DNA of 64,000 nt, taken from Agarilytica sp033852165 (GTDB lineage: Bacteria > Pseudomonadota > Gammaproteobacteria > Pseudomonadales > Cellvibrionaceae). Of this stretch, positions 44,033 to 53,288 are shown piece by piece. The position numbers and the translations under genes were made by a program. The notes beneath the pieces were generated by a model. It was not told the DNA's origin. It did not search any database and saw nothing but the letters and a program-made list of their open reading frames with translations. Where the stretch lies: positions 36,657-100,656 of the forward strand of contig JAWSUZ010000004.1 in assembly GCA_033852165.1 (NCBI GenBank). The letters run 5' to 3'. Numbering within the stretch: the first letter of the stretch is position 1; each line of letters starts with the position of its first letter.

Positions 44033-44530
44033 CTATTTCTTTTTATCTGATTTCGGTGTCATCACTACCCGTGTTTGGCTGGCTAGGTCGTGCCAGCTGG
44101 CTTGGTTCTTATTGATAAAACTCCACCAATACCCTAAACCTAACAGCCCTATTGAAATAGGAGCAATGATTACGCGTATCAGTATTTGACGGTGTGATAG
44201 AGGTGTTTGGTCTGTACTGATAAGTTTCAATCGCCATGCCCGCATACCAACTGTTTGTCCAGCGCGTTTCCAGAAGAACCAATAGAAGCCGATCAGCGTT
44301 AAGAGCCAACCTCCGAGAAAGACAATATTCTGGGCTGTGGAAAAGCTGCGAGAATCTTGTTGGCCGAGTATAAAAACCATAAAAATCGTGGCCAAGGCCC
44401 AGTAGCCCATGCTTAGGGCGAATAAGATAAATAAGTCGTATAAAAAAGCCATAAGACGCTTGAGAAGGGGGGCGCTAGGATATTGGGGGCTTTGATTGTT
44501 GTTCAAGAGAAACCTTTTCTGATCATTCAT
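44033..44530 (-). CDS. RDD-family membrane protein
   Basis: A 165-residue protein with three or four membrane segments. It has the RDD hallmark: APLLKRLMAFLYDLFILFAL (Arg, Asp) at residues 20-39 and a later basic stretch GQTVGMRAWRLKLIS. RDD proteins are poorly understood; some are sodium or proton exchangers. Stands alone between repeat B and a small secreted protein. Confidence 0.88.
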   Translation of the reverse strand: MNDQKRFLLNNNQSPQYPSAPLLKRLMAFLYDLFILFALSMGYWALATIFMVFILGQQDSRSFSTAQNIVFLGGWLLTLIGFYWFFWKRAGQTVGMRAWRLKLISTDQTPLSHRQILIRVIIAPISIGLLGLGYWWSFINKNQASWHDLASQTRVVMTPKSDKKK

Positions 44531-44617
44531 TGATGGTGTTGGGGCGGTATTCTAAACAATCGGAGGCCGGACTGGAAATGTTGGAGTTGATCTTATTTAT
44601 TTGGGAATTATTTGATG

Positions 44618-45115
44618 TTAATCAAATTTGTAGCGGAAGCGAACTCGAAAGCGGTCATCAGAGACGCGCAAGCGATAGTTAGATAGGTCAGAGAATTGAT
44701 AATCACGGTTGTTTCGATCGAGGGATAGGTAAATGTTTGAGCGGATGGATTTCTTTTGACGTTCTTTCTTGTATCTGTCCACTATGTACATACGCAAGTA
44801 ACGGCGAATGGCTTCTGGCCCTGAAAAGGCCGAGTCGTCCTCGTCTAACAGCCAGCGGTTGTTAATTAATCGAAGGCTCATATTCATTGATGTGTCGCGT
44901 TCCGCTTGAGCTGCTAAGAAAAGTGTTTCGTTATCCATGAGGCGGGTGGGGGTAATCTGCATTTTAGTAAAGTCGTGGGCATCAATGCCGTAGTCTTCAA
45001 ATTGATCGAGAAAAAACTCTCCCTCACCAGCGTAAACATTGAAGCAAAAAAGGTAGGTGACGAGTACCAGGAATCGTTCAGAATGGGTTTTTGTTACAGA
45101 TTCAAAACGCTTCAT
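44618..45115 (-). CDS. Uncharacterised secreted protein
   Basis: A 165-residue protein with a signal peptide (FLVLVTYLFCFNVYAGEG, cut probably after YAG or VYA). The mature part has many Arg and Asp and ends in alternating strands (YQFSDLSNYRLRVSDDRFRV, then RFRYKFD), which suggests a small beta-barrel or an outer-membrane-associated chain with a C-terminal aromatic-rich strand. I do not recognise the family. Two Met in the start region are possible; MKRFESV is chosen. Confidence 0.72.
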   Translation of the reverse strand: MKRFESVTKTHSERFLVLVTYLFCFNVYAGEGEFFLDQFEDYGIDAHDFTKMQITPTRLMDNETLFLAAQAERDTSMNMSLRLINNRWLLDEDDSAFSGPEAIRRYLRMYIVDRYKKERQKKSIRSNIYLSLDRNNRDYQFSDLSNYRLRVSDDRFRVRFRYKFD

Positions 45116-45682
45116 TGTACGCGCCTCCTATTCATCAGTATGGCTCAATATTTGGGTACGATACGGAGGGATAGTGGCGCTTCAATATGCGAATTGGGTA
45201 TGAAGGAGGGATCAAAAAAGCAGAGTATGGAATCAAAAAATCTACACTTTTGGCATGCTTAAGCCTGTCGATTTATTGAGGGTTGGTGGACACTAACTAG
45301 AGGCTGGCGGCGAATGGCTGTCAATCGCTTTGTTATTTTATTCTGGAATTAAATAATGCGAAGCATAGCAAAATAATCTAAATTATTGGTGGCTGATGTT
45401 GCGGCAAAGGCTAAACGAAAATCAACTTATAACATTCGGGTCTGTCAGTTAAGGGGGCTTGGGGTGTTTTCTTTTTCTCCATTTTCAAATCGACCGACTA
45501 TCACTTTTAATCTATTGAAGTTTTATCTGAAAATAAAGAACTTATTTTTTATCTCTAGATGGCTTTGAAAAGACAGTCGTCGATTTAATGTGTTTTTAAT
45601 TGTTGGTTAGTGTTTTTTAACGCTTCACGTGTTAGTTATTTTTTGTTGGGTGTTTTGGTTGAGGTGGGGGGATGTCGATAGT
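45116..45682. other. Long AT-rich intergenic region
   Basis: 567 bp between the secreted protein and the cyclase-FHA gene. Short open frames exist but have no ribosome sites or coding character. Nothing else seen. Confidence 0.4.
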
Positions 45683-46564
45683 TCAATCGATCTGGTATTC
45701 AAGGATGTTTTCAGAGTTTTCACAGGGCTGGCCTATGCTTATTTTCCCATCTGCAAGGAGAGGAGTTGATTCGCGACGTAAAAATACCTCTTGCTGCCCT
45801 TTTTGCAGTAAGTAGGTTCCGTTGGTGCTGCGGTCAGTCAAAATGAACTTACCTCTATGGTAAGAAAGTGAGCAATGCTTACGCGAGGCATTTTTGTGTT
45901 GGATGCATATTTGTACCGAGCCGTGGTCTCTTCCTATTGCGATGTCAGAGCTTGGATCTATGTAGTAAGTATGGCCTTGGTAGTTCACCATTAATTGTGT
46001 GGGTGTTCCATTGGCTGCGCTAACAGCTTTTGTTGCCATTACTGTGGCATCGAGTGATGCGGTGTCGCGCTGCTCCCAATTTAAGCGGTACAACAGAGAA
46101 TTCTCAGATCTGCCCTTGAGTATTACGCGGTCAAAATACTCACATTGTTGACGAAAATTAATAAGATTTGCGTAGGTATCTGAATCCAACAAAATTTGGT
46201 TCGCCTGAGCGGTCCGTGCGAGAAATGCGGCATTATTGACGGTATCACCATAGAGGTCATTTTTATCATTTATCACCCGCCCAAATGACATGCCTGTGCG
46301 CAAATAAAAGTGCATGGCGTTGAGCGATTGGTTCATGACAACGGCTGCAGTACATGCTGCTTCAGGATCGTGGTGAGAGTACATAATTTCATCACCAATG
46401 GTTTTGATTACCTGTCCATCTGACTGTAAAACGATATTACGCATGGCAAGCATTGCTTGATCTATTTTTTCTTTGGCGCGTTGATTTCCTAACGAGGCGT
46501 ATAGCTGAGAACTGCCGACAATATCGGAAAATACGATGGTGAGATGGTCGTTAAATTGGGTCAT
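45683..46564 (-). CDS. Class III nucleotide cyclase with C-terminal FHA domain
   Basis: A 293-residue protein. Residues 5-175 form a class III adenylate/guanylate cyclase domain with the metal-binding Asp in VFSDIVGSSQLY, IKTIGDEIMYS, and the DLYGDTVNNAAFLART segment that carries the transition-state Asn and Arg. Residues about 195-290 form a forkhead-associated domain (IGRDHGSVQI, then HKNASRKHCSLSY and DRSTNGTYLL), which binds phosphothreonine. The combination suggests cyclic-nucleotide synthesis linked to a Ser/Thr kinase; no kinase is in the window. No membrane segment, so cytoplasmic. Confidence 0.9.
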   Translation of the reverse strand: MTQFNDHLTIVFSDIVGSSQLYASLGNQRAKEKIDQAMLAMRNIVLQSDGQVIKTIGDEIMYSHHDPEAACTAAVVMNQSLNAMHFYLRTGMSFGRVINDKNDLYGDTVNNAAFLARTAQANQILLDSDTYANLINFRQQCEYFDRVILKGRSENSLLYRLNWEQRDTASLDATVMATKAVSAANGTPTQLMVNYQGHTYYIDPSSDIAIGRDHGSVQICIQHKNASRKHCSLSYHRGKFILTDRSTNGTYLLQKGQQEVFLRRESTPLLADGKISIGQPCENSENILEYQID

Positions 46565-46844
46565 GGGTTCAGGCTATTACATAGAGGGGCGCTGTTTGTT
46601 CAACAATCATAAATCGCAAGCTGCACCGACAGTCCGTAGGCTGTTGAGTCACTAAAGTTTAACCTAAATTAATCCTTTGGACACAGAGTTTGTGAGGCGC
46701 CAGATTTTTGTGTTGGAGGTATTTGAGGGGGGAGAAGGGCGATCTGGAGCTGGCTACTGGGCAAAAAATAAAAACTCCACTATAGAATCTCATAAGAGCT
46801 TCAAAAAAAACAAGGCCTCTCAATAAGTGAACGGGCCTGGATTA
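46565..46844. other. Intergenic region downstream of gap
   Basis: 280 bp between gap and the cyclase gene, both on the minus strand. A short AGGCC/GGCCT inverted pair near 46815-46836 could be a weak terminator for gap. Nothing else seen. Confidence 0.3.
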
Positions 46845-47849
46845 TTATTTAGCTGCCGCGATAACCCTAGCAGTATTGAGCATACGGTTGGAGAAGCCCC
46901 ATTCGTTGTCGTACCAGGCCATGACTTTCACCTGATTACCTAAGGTACGAGTTTGTGTCGCGTCGAAAATACAGGATGCAGGGTTGTGTTTGAAGTCGCT
47001 GGAAACCAAAGGCAGGGTATTAATCTCCATAATACCTTTGAAGCGCGTTTCGATTGCATTTGCGATAACCGCGTTTACCTCTTCAGTGGAAGTTGGGCGA
47101 GAGGGAATAAAGGTTAAGTCAAGGCAGCTCACATTGATGGTTGGCACACGTACTGATAGACCGTCTAGCTTGCCTTTTAATGCGGGAATTACTAAACCAA
47201 TCGCAGCGGCGGCACCGGTTTTAGTTGGGATAATATTGTGGGCCGCAGCGCGAGCGCGGCGCGGATCGGCATGGTAGGTATCCGTGACTTTTTGATCGTT
47301 GGTATAGGCGTGAATCGTGTTCATCAAGCCACTTTCTATGCCAATAGCTTCATGCAGGGCGTGACTCATTGGGGCCAAGCAGTTCGTTGTGCACGATGCA
47401 TTTGAAATGATTTTGTGGGCAGCAGTAATGTCCTGATGATTAACACCGTAAACGGAAGTTATGTCTGCTTGTTCGCTCGGTGCAGAGATCAGTACTTTTT
47501 TGGCGCCAGCCTCTAGGTGCAGAGCGGCTTTATCGCGCGCGGTAAAAAGTCCCGTGCATTCAAAAGCGATATCAATATTGAGTGACTTCCACGGAAGCGC
47601 AGCTGGGCTTTGTTCCGCACTAAACTGAATCTCATTCCCTGAAACAATAATGGCTGAATCGTTAGCTTGAACGTCAAAGTTGAAGGTGCCGTGTGCGGTA
47701 TCAAACTTGAGTAAATGTGCCCCCATTGCGGGTGTGTGAACGTCGTTGATTGCGACAACCTGGAGTTCATCTTGTAGGTTATTTTCGTAAATGGCACGGA
47801 GTATATTGCGACCAATGCGGCCAAAACCATTTATGGCAATACGAGGCAT
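46845..47849 (-). CDS. gap: Glyceraldehyde-3-phosphate dehydrogenase, type I
   Basis: A 334-residue enzyme. The start ATG is at 47849 (MPRIAINGFGRIGRNILRAI); a longer frame up to 47921 adds unrelated residues. It has the NAD-binding GFGRIGR, the catalytic Cys in SNASCTTNCLAP, and NEWGFSNRML at the C-terminus. Divergent from zwf and next to edd-eda, so here it probably serves the lower Entner-Doudoroff route. Confidence 0.96.
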   Translation of the reverse strand: MPRIAINGFGRIGRNILRAIYENNLQDELQVVAINDVHTPAMGAHLLKFDTAHGTFNFDVQANDSAIIVSGNEIQFSAEQSPAALPWKSLNIDIAFECTGLFTARDKAALHLEAGAKKVLISAPSEQADITSVYGVNHQDITAAHKIISNASCTTNCLAPMSHALHEAIGIESGLMNTIHAYTNDQKVTDTYHADPRRARAAAHNIIPTKTGAAAAIGLVIPALKGKLDGLSVRVPTINVSCLDLTFIPSRPTSTEEVNAVIANAIETRFKGIMEINTLPLVSSDFKHNPASCIFDATQTRTLGNQVKVMAWYDNEWGFSNRMLNTARVIAAAK

Positions 47850-48257
47850 GACGATTTCCTGAGACGTTTTTATCGTAAATTTTGGACCGCGGATTATGCT
47901 CAAAAATGGAAGTAATGGCAATCGAAATGTTTGGCTTAATCACCCCTGAGACGCCTATGTTTGTTGGTCTGTAAGCTTTTATAAACGAATTTTTGAATGC
48001 GTTTTTATTCGATGAGGTGAGGGCTATCGTGCCAAAGTTAAAAGTGAAGGTAAGTACTCTAGGAGTTTTGTTCATGGACATTACAGGTTTTATACGGTGG
48101 GGAGCTGGAAGCAAAACATCTGAGAAATGTGTCAATGAAGCTAGCTCTTCGCGATCCTCCGCCTAAACTTAGATCAGAACGAGCAAAAAACGACTCGTTG
48201 TTGGATTACGCTATTGAGTGGGGTTTTAAGCCTAATATGTTGGGCTAAAGGCTATGA
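47850..48257. other. Divergent region between gap and zwf
   Basis: 408 bp that must hold the promoters of gap and zwf. I searched for the HexR-type palindrome (TGTAAT-like arms) known to control these genes in pseudomonads and did not find a good one. No other gene is seen. Confidence 0.4.
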
Positions 48258-49817
48258 GTGAATCCTAAATCTGTAAGCGAGGCTCAAGTTGCGGGAGTGC
48301 CAGGGAATATGAGTACAGTTTTACTAATCGTTGGTGGTGATGGCGATCTTGCGTTGCGAAAATTATATCCGGCGCTGTATTACCTCGAGTTAAACCAGTG
48401 TCAGCCCGAATATGAGCAAATTATTGGTATTGCGCGTACTGAGAATGAACATTCGGCTTTTCTTGAAAAGGTAAAGGCGACGGTGATTGAGGGAGTTTCC
48501 AGCGAGTATTTCTCGGAAGAAAGATGGCAGTCGCTTGCGGATAAATTGAGCTTTGTACAGGTGAATGCAACAGAGCCCCAGGAATTGGCAAAAATTAAGC
48601 GGGAGTTGCATCATACCGAATCCGAGTTGGTTATCTATCTGGCGATTCCTCCCTTGATTTTTGGTCGTGTGACGTCGGCCTTGGATGAAAGTGGTCTTGT
48701 CACGGCATCAACACGTTTGGTGGTCGAAAAGCCCTTGGGCGATAGTAGAGAATCTTTTATTGCCATTAACAATGAGTTAACGCGGGTTTTTCCAGAAAAT
48801 CAATTGTTTCGGATTGATCATTACCTAGGGAAAGAAGCCGTACAAAACTTAATTGCGTTGCGTTTTGCCAATGATATTTTTGAGCCCCTGTGGAATTCCA
48901 AATACATCGACCATATTCAAATTACCGTATCGGAATCGGTTGGCGTAGGAGGGCGCGGAGGCTTTTACGACAAAATTGGCGCAACACGAGATATGGTGCA
49001 AAATCACTTGCTCCAGGTTTTGTGTCTGGTAGCGATGGAGCCCCCTGCTACGCTTAACGCAGAATGTGTTCGCGCAGAAAAATTAAAAGTACTGCAATGC
49101 TTAAAACCGATTACTCCAGAAGATGCACGAGAAAACACTGTTCGAGGGCAATACCTTAAAGGTTTAATCAATGAAGGTAAGGTTGCTGGATATTTGGATG
49201 AGGAATTGGGTAAGGAGGTAGGTGGAGGGTTAGGTGGCGAACCGGGTAAAGGAAGAATTAACCCAAAAAGCCAGACAGAAACTTACGTAGCGTTGCGGGC
49301 AGAAATTCAAAACTGGCGCTGGACTGGCGTTCCGATTTATTTGAGAACGGGTAAGCGTTTACACGCGCAAATATCTGAAATCGTTGTGCAATTTAAGCAA
49401 AGCCATCACCAAATTTTTAATCAAAACCATTGTGAGCATAAGCCAAATCGCTTGGTTATTTGCCTGCAGCCCGATGAAGGTATTCGTATGAGGATCACCA
49501 ATAAGGTTGCGGGCCTTGAAGCGGGAATTCCTTTAGAGTCAGGATGTTTGGATATTCATTTCGGTGGTGGGAAACATGACAAAAAACACGATGCGTATTC
49601 CCGCTTGTTATTCGACGTGTTGCGGAATGATCAGACCCTATTTGTGAGTGCAGCAGAAGTCGAACAGGCATGGTCCTGGGTGGATCAAATTTTTTCTTCC
49701 TGGAATGCGATAGGAATAAAAACAGAAAGTTATTGTGCGGGTTCCTTTGGGCCTTCTGGTGCGGATGTACTTATTGAGCGAGATGGTCGTAAATGGCACA
49801 ACATACAGTCTGACTAG
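48258..49817 (+). CDS. zwf: Glucose-6-phosphate 1-dehydrogenase
   Basis: A 519-residue enzyme making 6-phosphogluconolactone, NADP-dependent. It has the cofactor motif GGDGDLALRKLYPALY (GxxGDL), the catalytic RIDHYLGKE, and the conserved NKVAGLEAG region near the C-terminus. The start is GTG at 48258; an ATG at 48309 would still keep the cofactor motif. Near residues 315-335 there is a glycine-rich insert (GKEVGGGLGGEPGKGRIN) in the loop where most homologues have only EEEGANK. The next gene edd takes 6-phosphogluconate; no lactonase gene (pgl) is present. Confidence 0.94.
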   Translation: MNPKSVSEAQVAGVPGNMSTVLLIVGGDGDLALRKLYPALYYLELNQCQPEYEQIIGIARTENEHSAFLEKVKATVIEGVSSEYFSEERWQSLADKLSFVQVNATEPQELAKIKRELHHTESELVIYLAIPPLIFGRVTSALDESGLVTASTRLVVEKPLGDSRESFIAINNELTRVFPENQLFRIDHYLGKEAVQNLIALRFANDIFEPLWNSKYIDHIQITVSESVGVGGRGGFYDKIGATRDMVQNHLLQVLCLVAMEPPATLNAECVRAEKLKVLQCLKPITPEDARENTVRGQYLKGLINEGKVAGYLDEELGKEVGGGLGGEPGKGRINPKSQTETYVALRAEIQNWRWTGVPIYLRTGKRLHAQISEIVVQFKQSHHQIFNQNHCEHKPNRLVICLQPDEGIRMRITNKVAGLEAGIPLESGCLDIHFGGGKHDKKHDAYSRLLFDVLRNDQTLFVSAAEVEQAWSWVDQIFSSWNAIGIKTESYCAGSFGPSGADVLIERDGRKWHNIQSD

Positions 49818-49860
49818 GGGTGTTGTGTTGACGGTTTTGGGTATTTAATAGTGATAGTTA

Positions 49861-49932
49861 GTGCCCGTCCATAAACTGGGCCGTAGCGAGAGCGAATTTA
49901 AAATGTCAGATTTTCACCACTAGATATGGGCA
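49861..49932. repeat. Short inverted repeat pair (72 bp) between zwf and edd
   Basis: GTGCCCGT at the left and ATGGGCAC at the right frame a 72-bp stretch. It may be a remnant of an element or a chance pair. Confidence 0.25.
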
Positions 49933-49992
49933 CTTGCTCATTCCAGGCAACGGTATCTTGTGGTGTAAAGGTGGCGTTTTAAATTAGTTCGC

Positions 49993-50020
49993 AGTAGACA
50001 CCTGTTTATGGATGTCTATT
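49993..50020. promoter_or_regulatory. Candidate operator upstream of edd
   Basis: Inverted arms TAGACA (49995-50000) and TGTCTA (50013-50018) with a 12-bp spacer, 57 bp before the edd ATG. Symmetry fits a dimeric repressor site; which one is unknown. An AGAGAGG ribosome site follows downstream. Confidence 0.35.
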
Positions 50021-50074
50021 AGTTAGCCGTAGTCGGCGGTATCTTAATAGGGGTAGCGAAGAGAGGCGCTCATT

Positions 50075-51892
50075 ATGAACAGCACCATTGAAGCGGTTAC
50101 GCAAAAAATCGTTAAACGCAGTGCGGTTTCTCGGAAACGTTATTTGGATACGATGGCGGCAACGATGGACGGCAATCCTCCCAAGAAGCGTTTGTCGTGT
50201 GGCAATGTGGCTCATGCTTATGCGAGCTGTGGGCAGGCGGACAAAAGTACGATTCGTTTAATGCAGAGTGCGCATCTAGGCATTATCACGGCGTATAACG
50301 ATATGCTCTCGGCGCACCAGCCTTTAGAAACCTATCCTACGTTGATCAAAGAAGCAGCCCGCTCTTTGGGGAGTACCGCGCAGGTAGCGGGAGGTGTTCC
50401 TGCAATGTGTGACGGTGTGACTCAGGGCCAGGCGGGGATGGAACTCAGCTTATTCAGCCGAGATGTGGTGGCAATGGCGACGGCAATTGGCTTATCTCAC
50501 AACATGTTCGATGCGAACCTATTTTTAGGTGTGTGCGATAAAATTGTACCGGGCATGTTAATTGGGGCATTACAGTTTGGGCATTTACCCGCTGTTTTTG
50601 TACCAGCTGGCCCTATGCCGTCAGGCTTGTCTAATCAGGAAAAAGCGAGAATCAGGCAGGAATATGCGGCGGGTGAAATAGATGAGGCGGAATTACTCGC
50701 GGCGGAAACAGCTTCGTACCACAGTCCTGGAACTTGTACTTTTTATGGCACAGCCAATACCAATCAGATGATGGTTGAAATGTTAGGGATTCAATTGCCG
50801 GGGGCGTCATTTGTGAATCCTGGTTGTGATTTACGTGATTCATTAACGAGAGCGGCGGTTAGGGCAGCAATACAGTCGTCCAAGCCGGCAGGGGATTATC
50901 GACCTTTATATGAAGTGATAAATGAAAAATCGTTGGTTAACGCGATGGTGGGATTACTGGCAACTGGCGGCTCGACGAATCATACATTACATTTTATTGC
51001 GATTGCCAAAGCCTGCGGCATTAACATTACATGGAGTGATATGGATGCGCTCTCTCGCGTAACGCCTTTATTGGCGCGGGTGTACCCCAATGGACAGTCG
51101 GATATCAATGCATTCCAGGCGGCTGGGGGGATGGCGTTCTTAGTGAAAGAGCTACGTTTAGGCGCGTTATTGAATGAAAATGTATCGAATGTAATGGGGA
51201 GGGGCTTGGATGTTTATGAGTGCACACCAGCAATGGACGAAGCAGGTGAGACACATTGGAAAAATAGAGCTGGTTGCTCTCTTGATGAAGATGTTATACG
51301 GCCCATAGGTAAGCCTTTTGATGAGGAGGGGGGCGTACGCGTAATCGATGGTAATTTGGGCAAGGCGGTTATTAAAATCTCCGCGGTCGCTAAAGAAAAC
51401 CGGAAGGTCTCGGCACCTTGCGTGGTGTTTGAATCCCAGGAGGCGTTAATCGAGGCATTTAAGCGAGGTGAACTGGAGAAAGATTTTGTTGCCGTAGTAC
51501 GTTTTCAAGGGCCTTGCGCGAATGGCATGCCAGAACTGCATAAAATGACGCCCCCGCTTGGCGTGTTGCAGGACCGGGGGTTTAAAGTTGCTTTGGTGAC
51601 GGATGGACGTATGTCGGGAGCATCGGGTAAGGTGGCAGCCGCTATTCATATGACCCCGGAGGCTATGTTAGGAGGTCCGCTGGCGAAGATTGTGTCAGGG
51701 GATGTCATTCATTTTGATGCCGATGCAGGTAGTGTGATTTTGGATGTGCCGAATGAGGTACTGGCAGGACGAGAAGCCGTTGCTGTACCAGATGTTGTGC
51801 AAGATATTGGGCGAAGTTTATACGGTGGGTTTAGGTCAGCGGTTGGGGCTTCGGAGGATGGGGCTAGTGTTTTTAAATTTGATTGGGGTTGA
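50075..51892 (+). CDS. edd: 6-phosphogluconate dehydratase
   Basis: A 605-residue [4Fe-4S] dehydratase of the Entner-Doudoroff pathway. It has GGVPAMCDGVTQGQAGMELS, the cluster cysteines (GVPAMCDG, VNPGCDLR and near the N-terminus), and the C-terminal TDGRMSGASGKVAAAIH. The length is normal. It makes KDPG for Eda, next gene but one region on, and takes its substrate from Zwf. Confidence 0.96.
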   Translation: MNSTIEAVTQKIVKRSAVSRKRYLDTMAATMDGNPPKKRLSCGNVAHAYASCGQADKSTIRLMQSAHLGIITAYNDMLSAHQPLETYPTLIKEAARSLGSTAQVAGGVPAMCDGVTQGQAGMELSLFSRDVVAMATAIGLSHNMFDANLFLGVCDKIVPGMLIGALQFGHLPAVFVPAGPMPSGLSNQEKARIRQEYAAGEIDEAELLAAETASYHSPGTCTFYGTANTNQMMVEMLGIQLPGASFVNPGCDLRDSLTRAAVRAAIQSSKPAGDYRPLYEVINEKSLVNAMVGLLATGGSTNHTLHFIAIAKACGINITWSDMDALSRVTPLLARVYPNGQSDINAFQAAGGMAFLVKELRLGALLNENVSNVMGRGLDVYECTPAMDEAGETHWKNRAGCSLDEDVIRPIGKPFDEEGGVRVIDGNLGKAVIKISAVAKENRKVSAPCVVFESQEALIEAFKRGELEKDFVAVVRFQGPCANGMPELHKMTPPLGVLQDRGFKVALVTDGRMSGASGKVAAAIHMTPEAMLGGPLAKIVSGDVIHFDADAGSVILDVPNEVLAGREAVAVPDVVQDIGRSLYGGFRSAVGASEDGASVFKFDWG

Positions 51893-52108
51893 TTGAGTTA
51901 AGTGCGGGTGGTTGTATGGTTTTATCTTATATACGCTGCTAAAAGTACAGAAGAGCGCGGTTGGGCAGAGAGCATGGAGCCTTACATAATGAAATATATA
52001 CTGAGCTAAGTTTGAAGTTAATTTTTGAATCTTAAATCCTAGCTTTTAAATCGTATCAATTTAAAAGTGGCGGTTTCAAGTAATAAGTGCAATTTTTTAC
52101 GGTAATAA

Positions 52109-52126
52109 ATGGTATGTAAATACCAT
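52109..52126. promoter_or_regulatory. Palindrome ATGGTAT-N4-ATACCAT before eda
   Basis: A perfect 7-bp inverted repeat with a 4-base spacer, 3 bp before the GGGGAG ribosome site of eda. It could be a GntR/LacI-type operator or, in RNA, a hairpin next to the ribosome site. Confidence 0.5.
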
Positions 52127-52143
52127 CTTGGGGAGAAATTATT

Positions 52144-52797
52144 TTGGCCATAACAAAAGAATATTTAGAGTCGATAGGTGTGATGCCTGTTGTTGTTATT
52201 CACAAATTAGAAGATGCTGTTCCCGTTACAAATGCCTTAATAGCGGGAGGGATTACAGCGGTAGAAATAACGTTACGAACGCCTGTTGCACTAGAAGCAA
52301 TTCGTGCAATTAAAGCGGAATGTGACGGTATCGAGCTGGGTGTTGGAACAGTAATCTCAGAGCAAAACTTGAAAGATATCGCTAAAATCGGCGTTGATTT
52401 TGCGGTTTCACCGGGTTATACCCCTAACTTACTAAAGGCGGCCGAAGATCTCGGGGTTGGTTTATTGCCCGGTGTTACATCGCCTTCCGAGGTGATGCTG
52501 GGGATGGAGCTGGGTTTAAGTTGTTTTAAGTTGTTTCCCGCTGCTGCGGTGGGTGGCTTGTCGTTAATTAAGTCTGTGGGGAGTCCGCTGCCGCAGGCAT
52601 CGTTTTGTCCTACGGGTGGATTGACGATTGATGATTTTACGGATTATTTGTCTTTGCCGAATGTGAGTTGCGTGGGTGGGACGTGGTTGGTTCCGCAGGA
52701 TGCTGTGGAGAGAAAAGATTGGCAGGCGATTACAGATATTGCTAGGGCGACGCTTGATAGGGCTTTTGGGGCGCGGGATTTCGGGAATCTAATATAA
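52144..52797 (+). CDS. eda: KDPG aldolase (2-keto-3-deoxy-6-phosphogluconate aldolase)
   Basis: A 217-residue class I aldolase that splits KDPG into pyruvate and glyceraldehyde 3-phosphate. It has the MPVVVIHKLEDAVPV strand, AVEITLRTPVALEAI, and the Schiff-base lysine in CFKLFPAAAVGG. The start is TTG at 52144 with a strong GGGGAGA ribosome site seven bases upstream. It ends the Entner-Doudoroff set. Confidence 0.95.
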   Translation: MAITKEYLESIGVMPVVVIHKLEDAVPVTNALIAGGITAVEITLRTPVALEAIRAIKAECDGIELGVGTVISEQNLKDIAKIGVDFAVSPGYTPNLLKAAEDLGVGLLPGVTSPSEVMLGMELGLSCFKLFPAAAVGGLSLIKSVGSPLPQASFCPTGGLTIDDFTDYLSLPNVSCVGGTWLVPQDAVERKDWQAITDIARATLDRAFGARDFGNLI

Positions 52798-53288
52798 ATA
52801 GAGCTTTGCCTTAATTGATGTTGCTGCTGGCGAGTCGAATCCTCCGTCCCTAGCATCACTGCATATGCTAAAGCAGAATGGGTATAAATCGCATTAAAAA
52901 ATTCTCCCCCCCCCCCCCCCCTCACGATCTAAAAGTATCGTTCGATATTCTTGATATGTGTCTTCCTGAATGAGACGGGTGGTATTCGGTTTGATCCAGT
53001 TATTTTGGGGGGAGGGTAAGGGAAGTAATGTTCTGTTGTGCCTCAGCAGAAATCTTCTCGCTTCTGTATGTCGGGTGCGTTAGTTCTAGTGTGGCGCATG
53101 CTTTAAGTATTGGGTGATTGTATGGTCGTTAAAACTCCCTCTCGTCAGACGTTAGAGCGTTCTAAGAGCCCATGTTTTCATCGCTAACTGTTCGAAGTGC
53201 GATAGTCTTTCCGCCGCTTATCATGCCATCTTGCCCAGTCGTCTACACTTCGTTGTTAGTTTTAAGCGGCGAGGCTAATCTTCAACAT
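52798..53288. other. Intergenic region with a poly-C tract, upstream of the pilus operon
   Basis: 491 bp. A run of 16 C lies at 52906-52921. A hairpin TAGCAT/ATGCTA is at 52851-52870. No supported gene. The pilus operon promoter should lie in the right half. Confidence 0.5.
52906..52921 (+). repeat. Homopolymeric run of 16 C
   Basis: Sixteen Cs in a row, preceded by ATTCT and followed by TCACG. Tracts of this length tend to slip in replication. Confidence 0.9.

Noticed and set aside
45386..45568. 60-codon open frame in the gap before the cyclase gene
   Set aside because: No ribosome site, AT-rich composition and no recognisable features.
47850..47921. Longer N-terminus for GAPDH
   Set aside because: The protein family starts at MPRIAINGFG; the extra 24 residues have no counterpart.
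47850..48257. HexR operator between gap and zwf
   Set aside because: No palindrome with TGTAAT-like arms could be found by eye; absence is not proof, so no feature is listed.
52829..52858. tRNA T-arm-like sequence GAGTCGAATCC after eda
   Set aside because: The flanking bases do not form a T stem and no anticodon or D arm can be drawn upstream, which is eda coding sequence.
53172..53288. Longer N-terminus for the FimU pilin
   Set aside because: The added 39 residues precede a complete short prepilin leader and would block prepilin peptidase processing; the ATG at 53289 is preferred.
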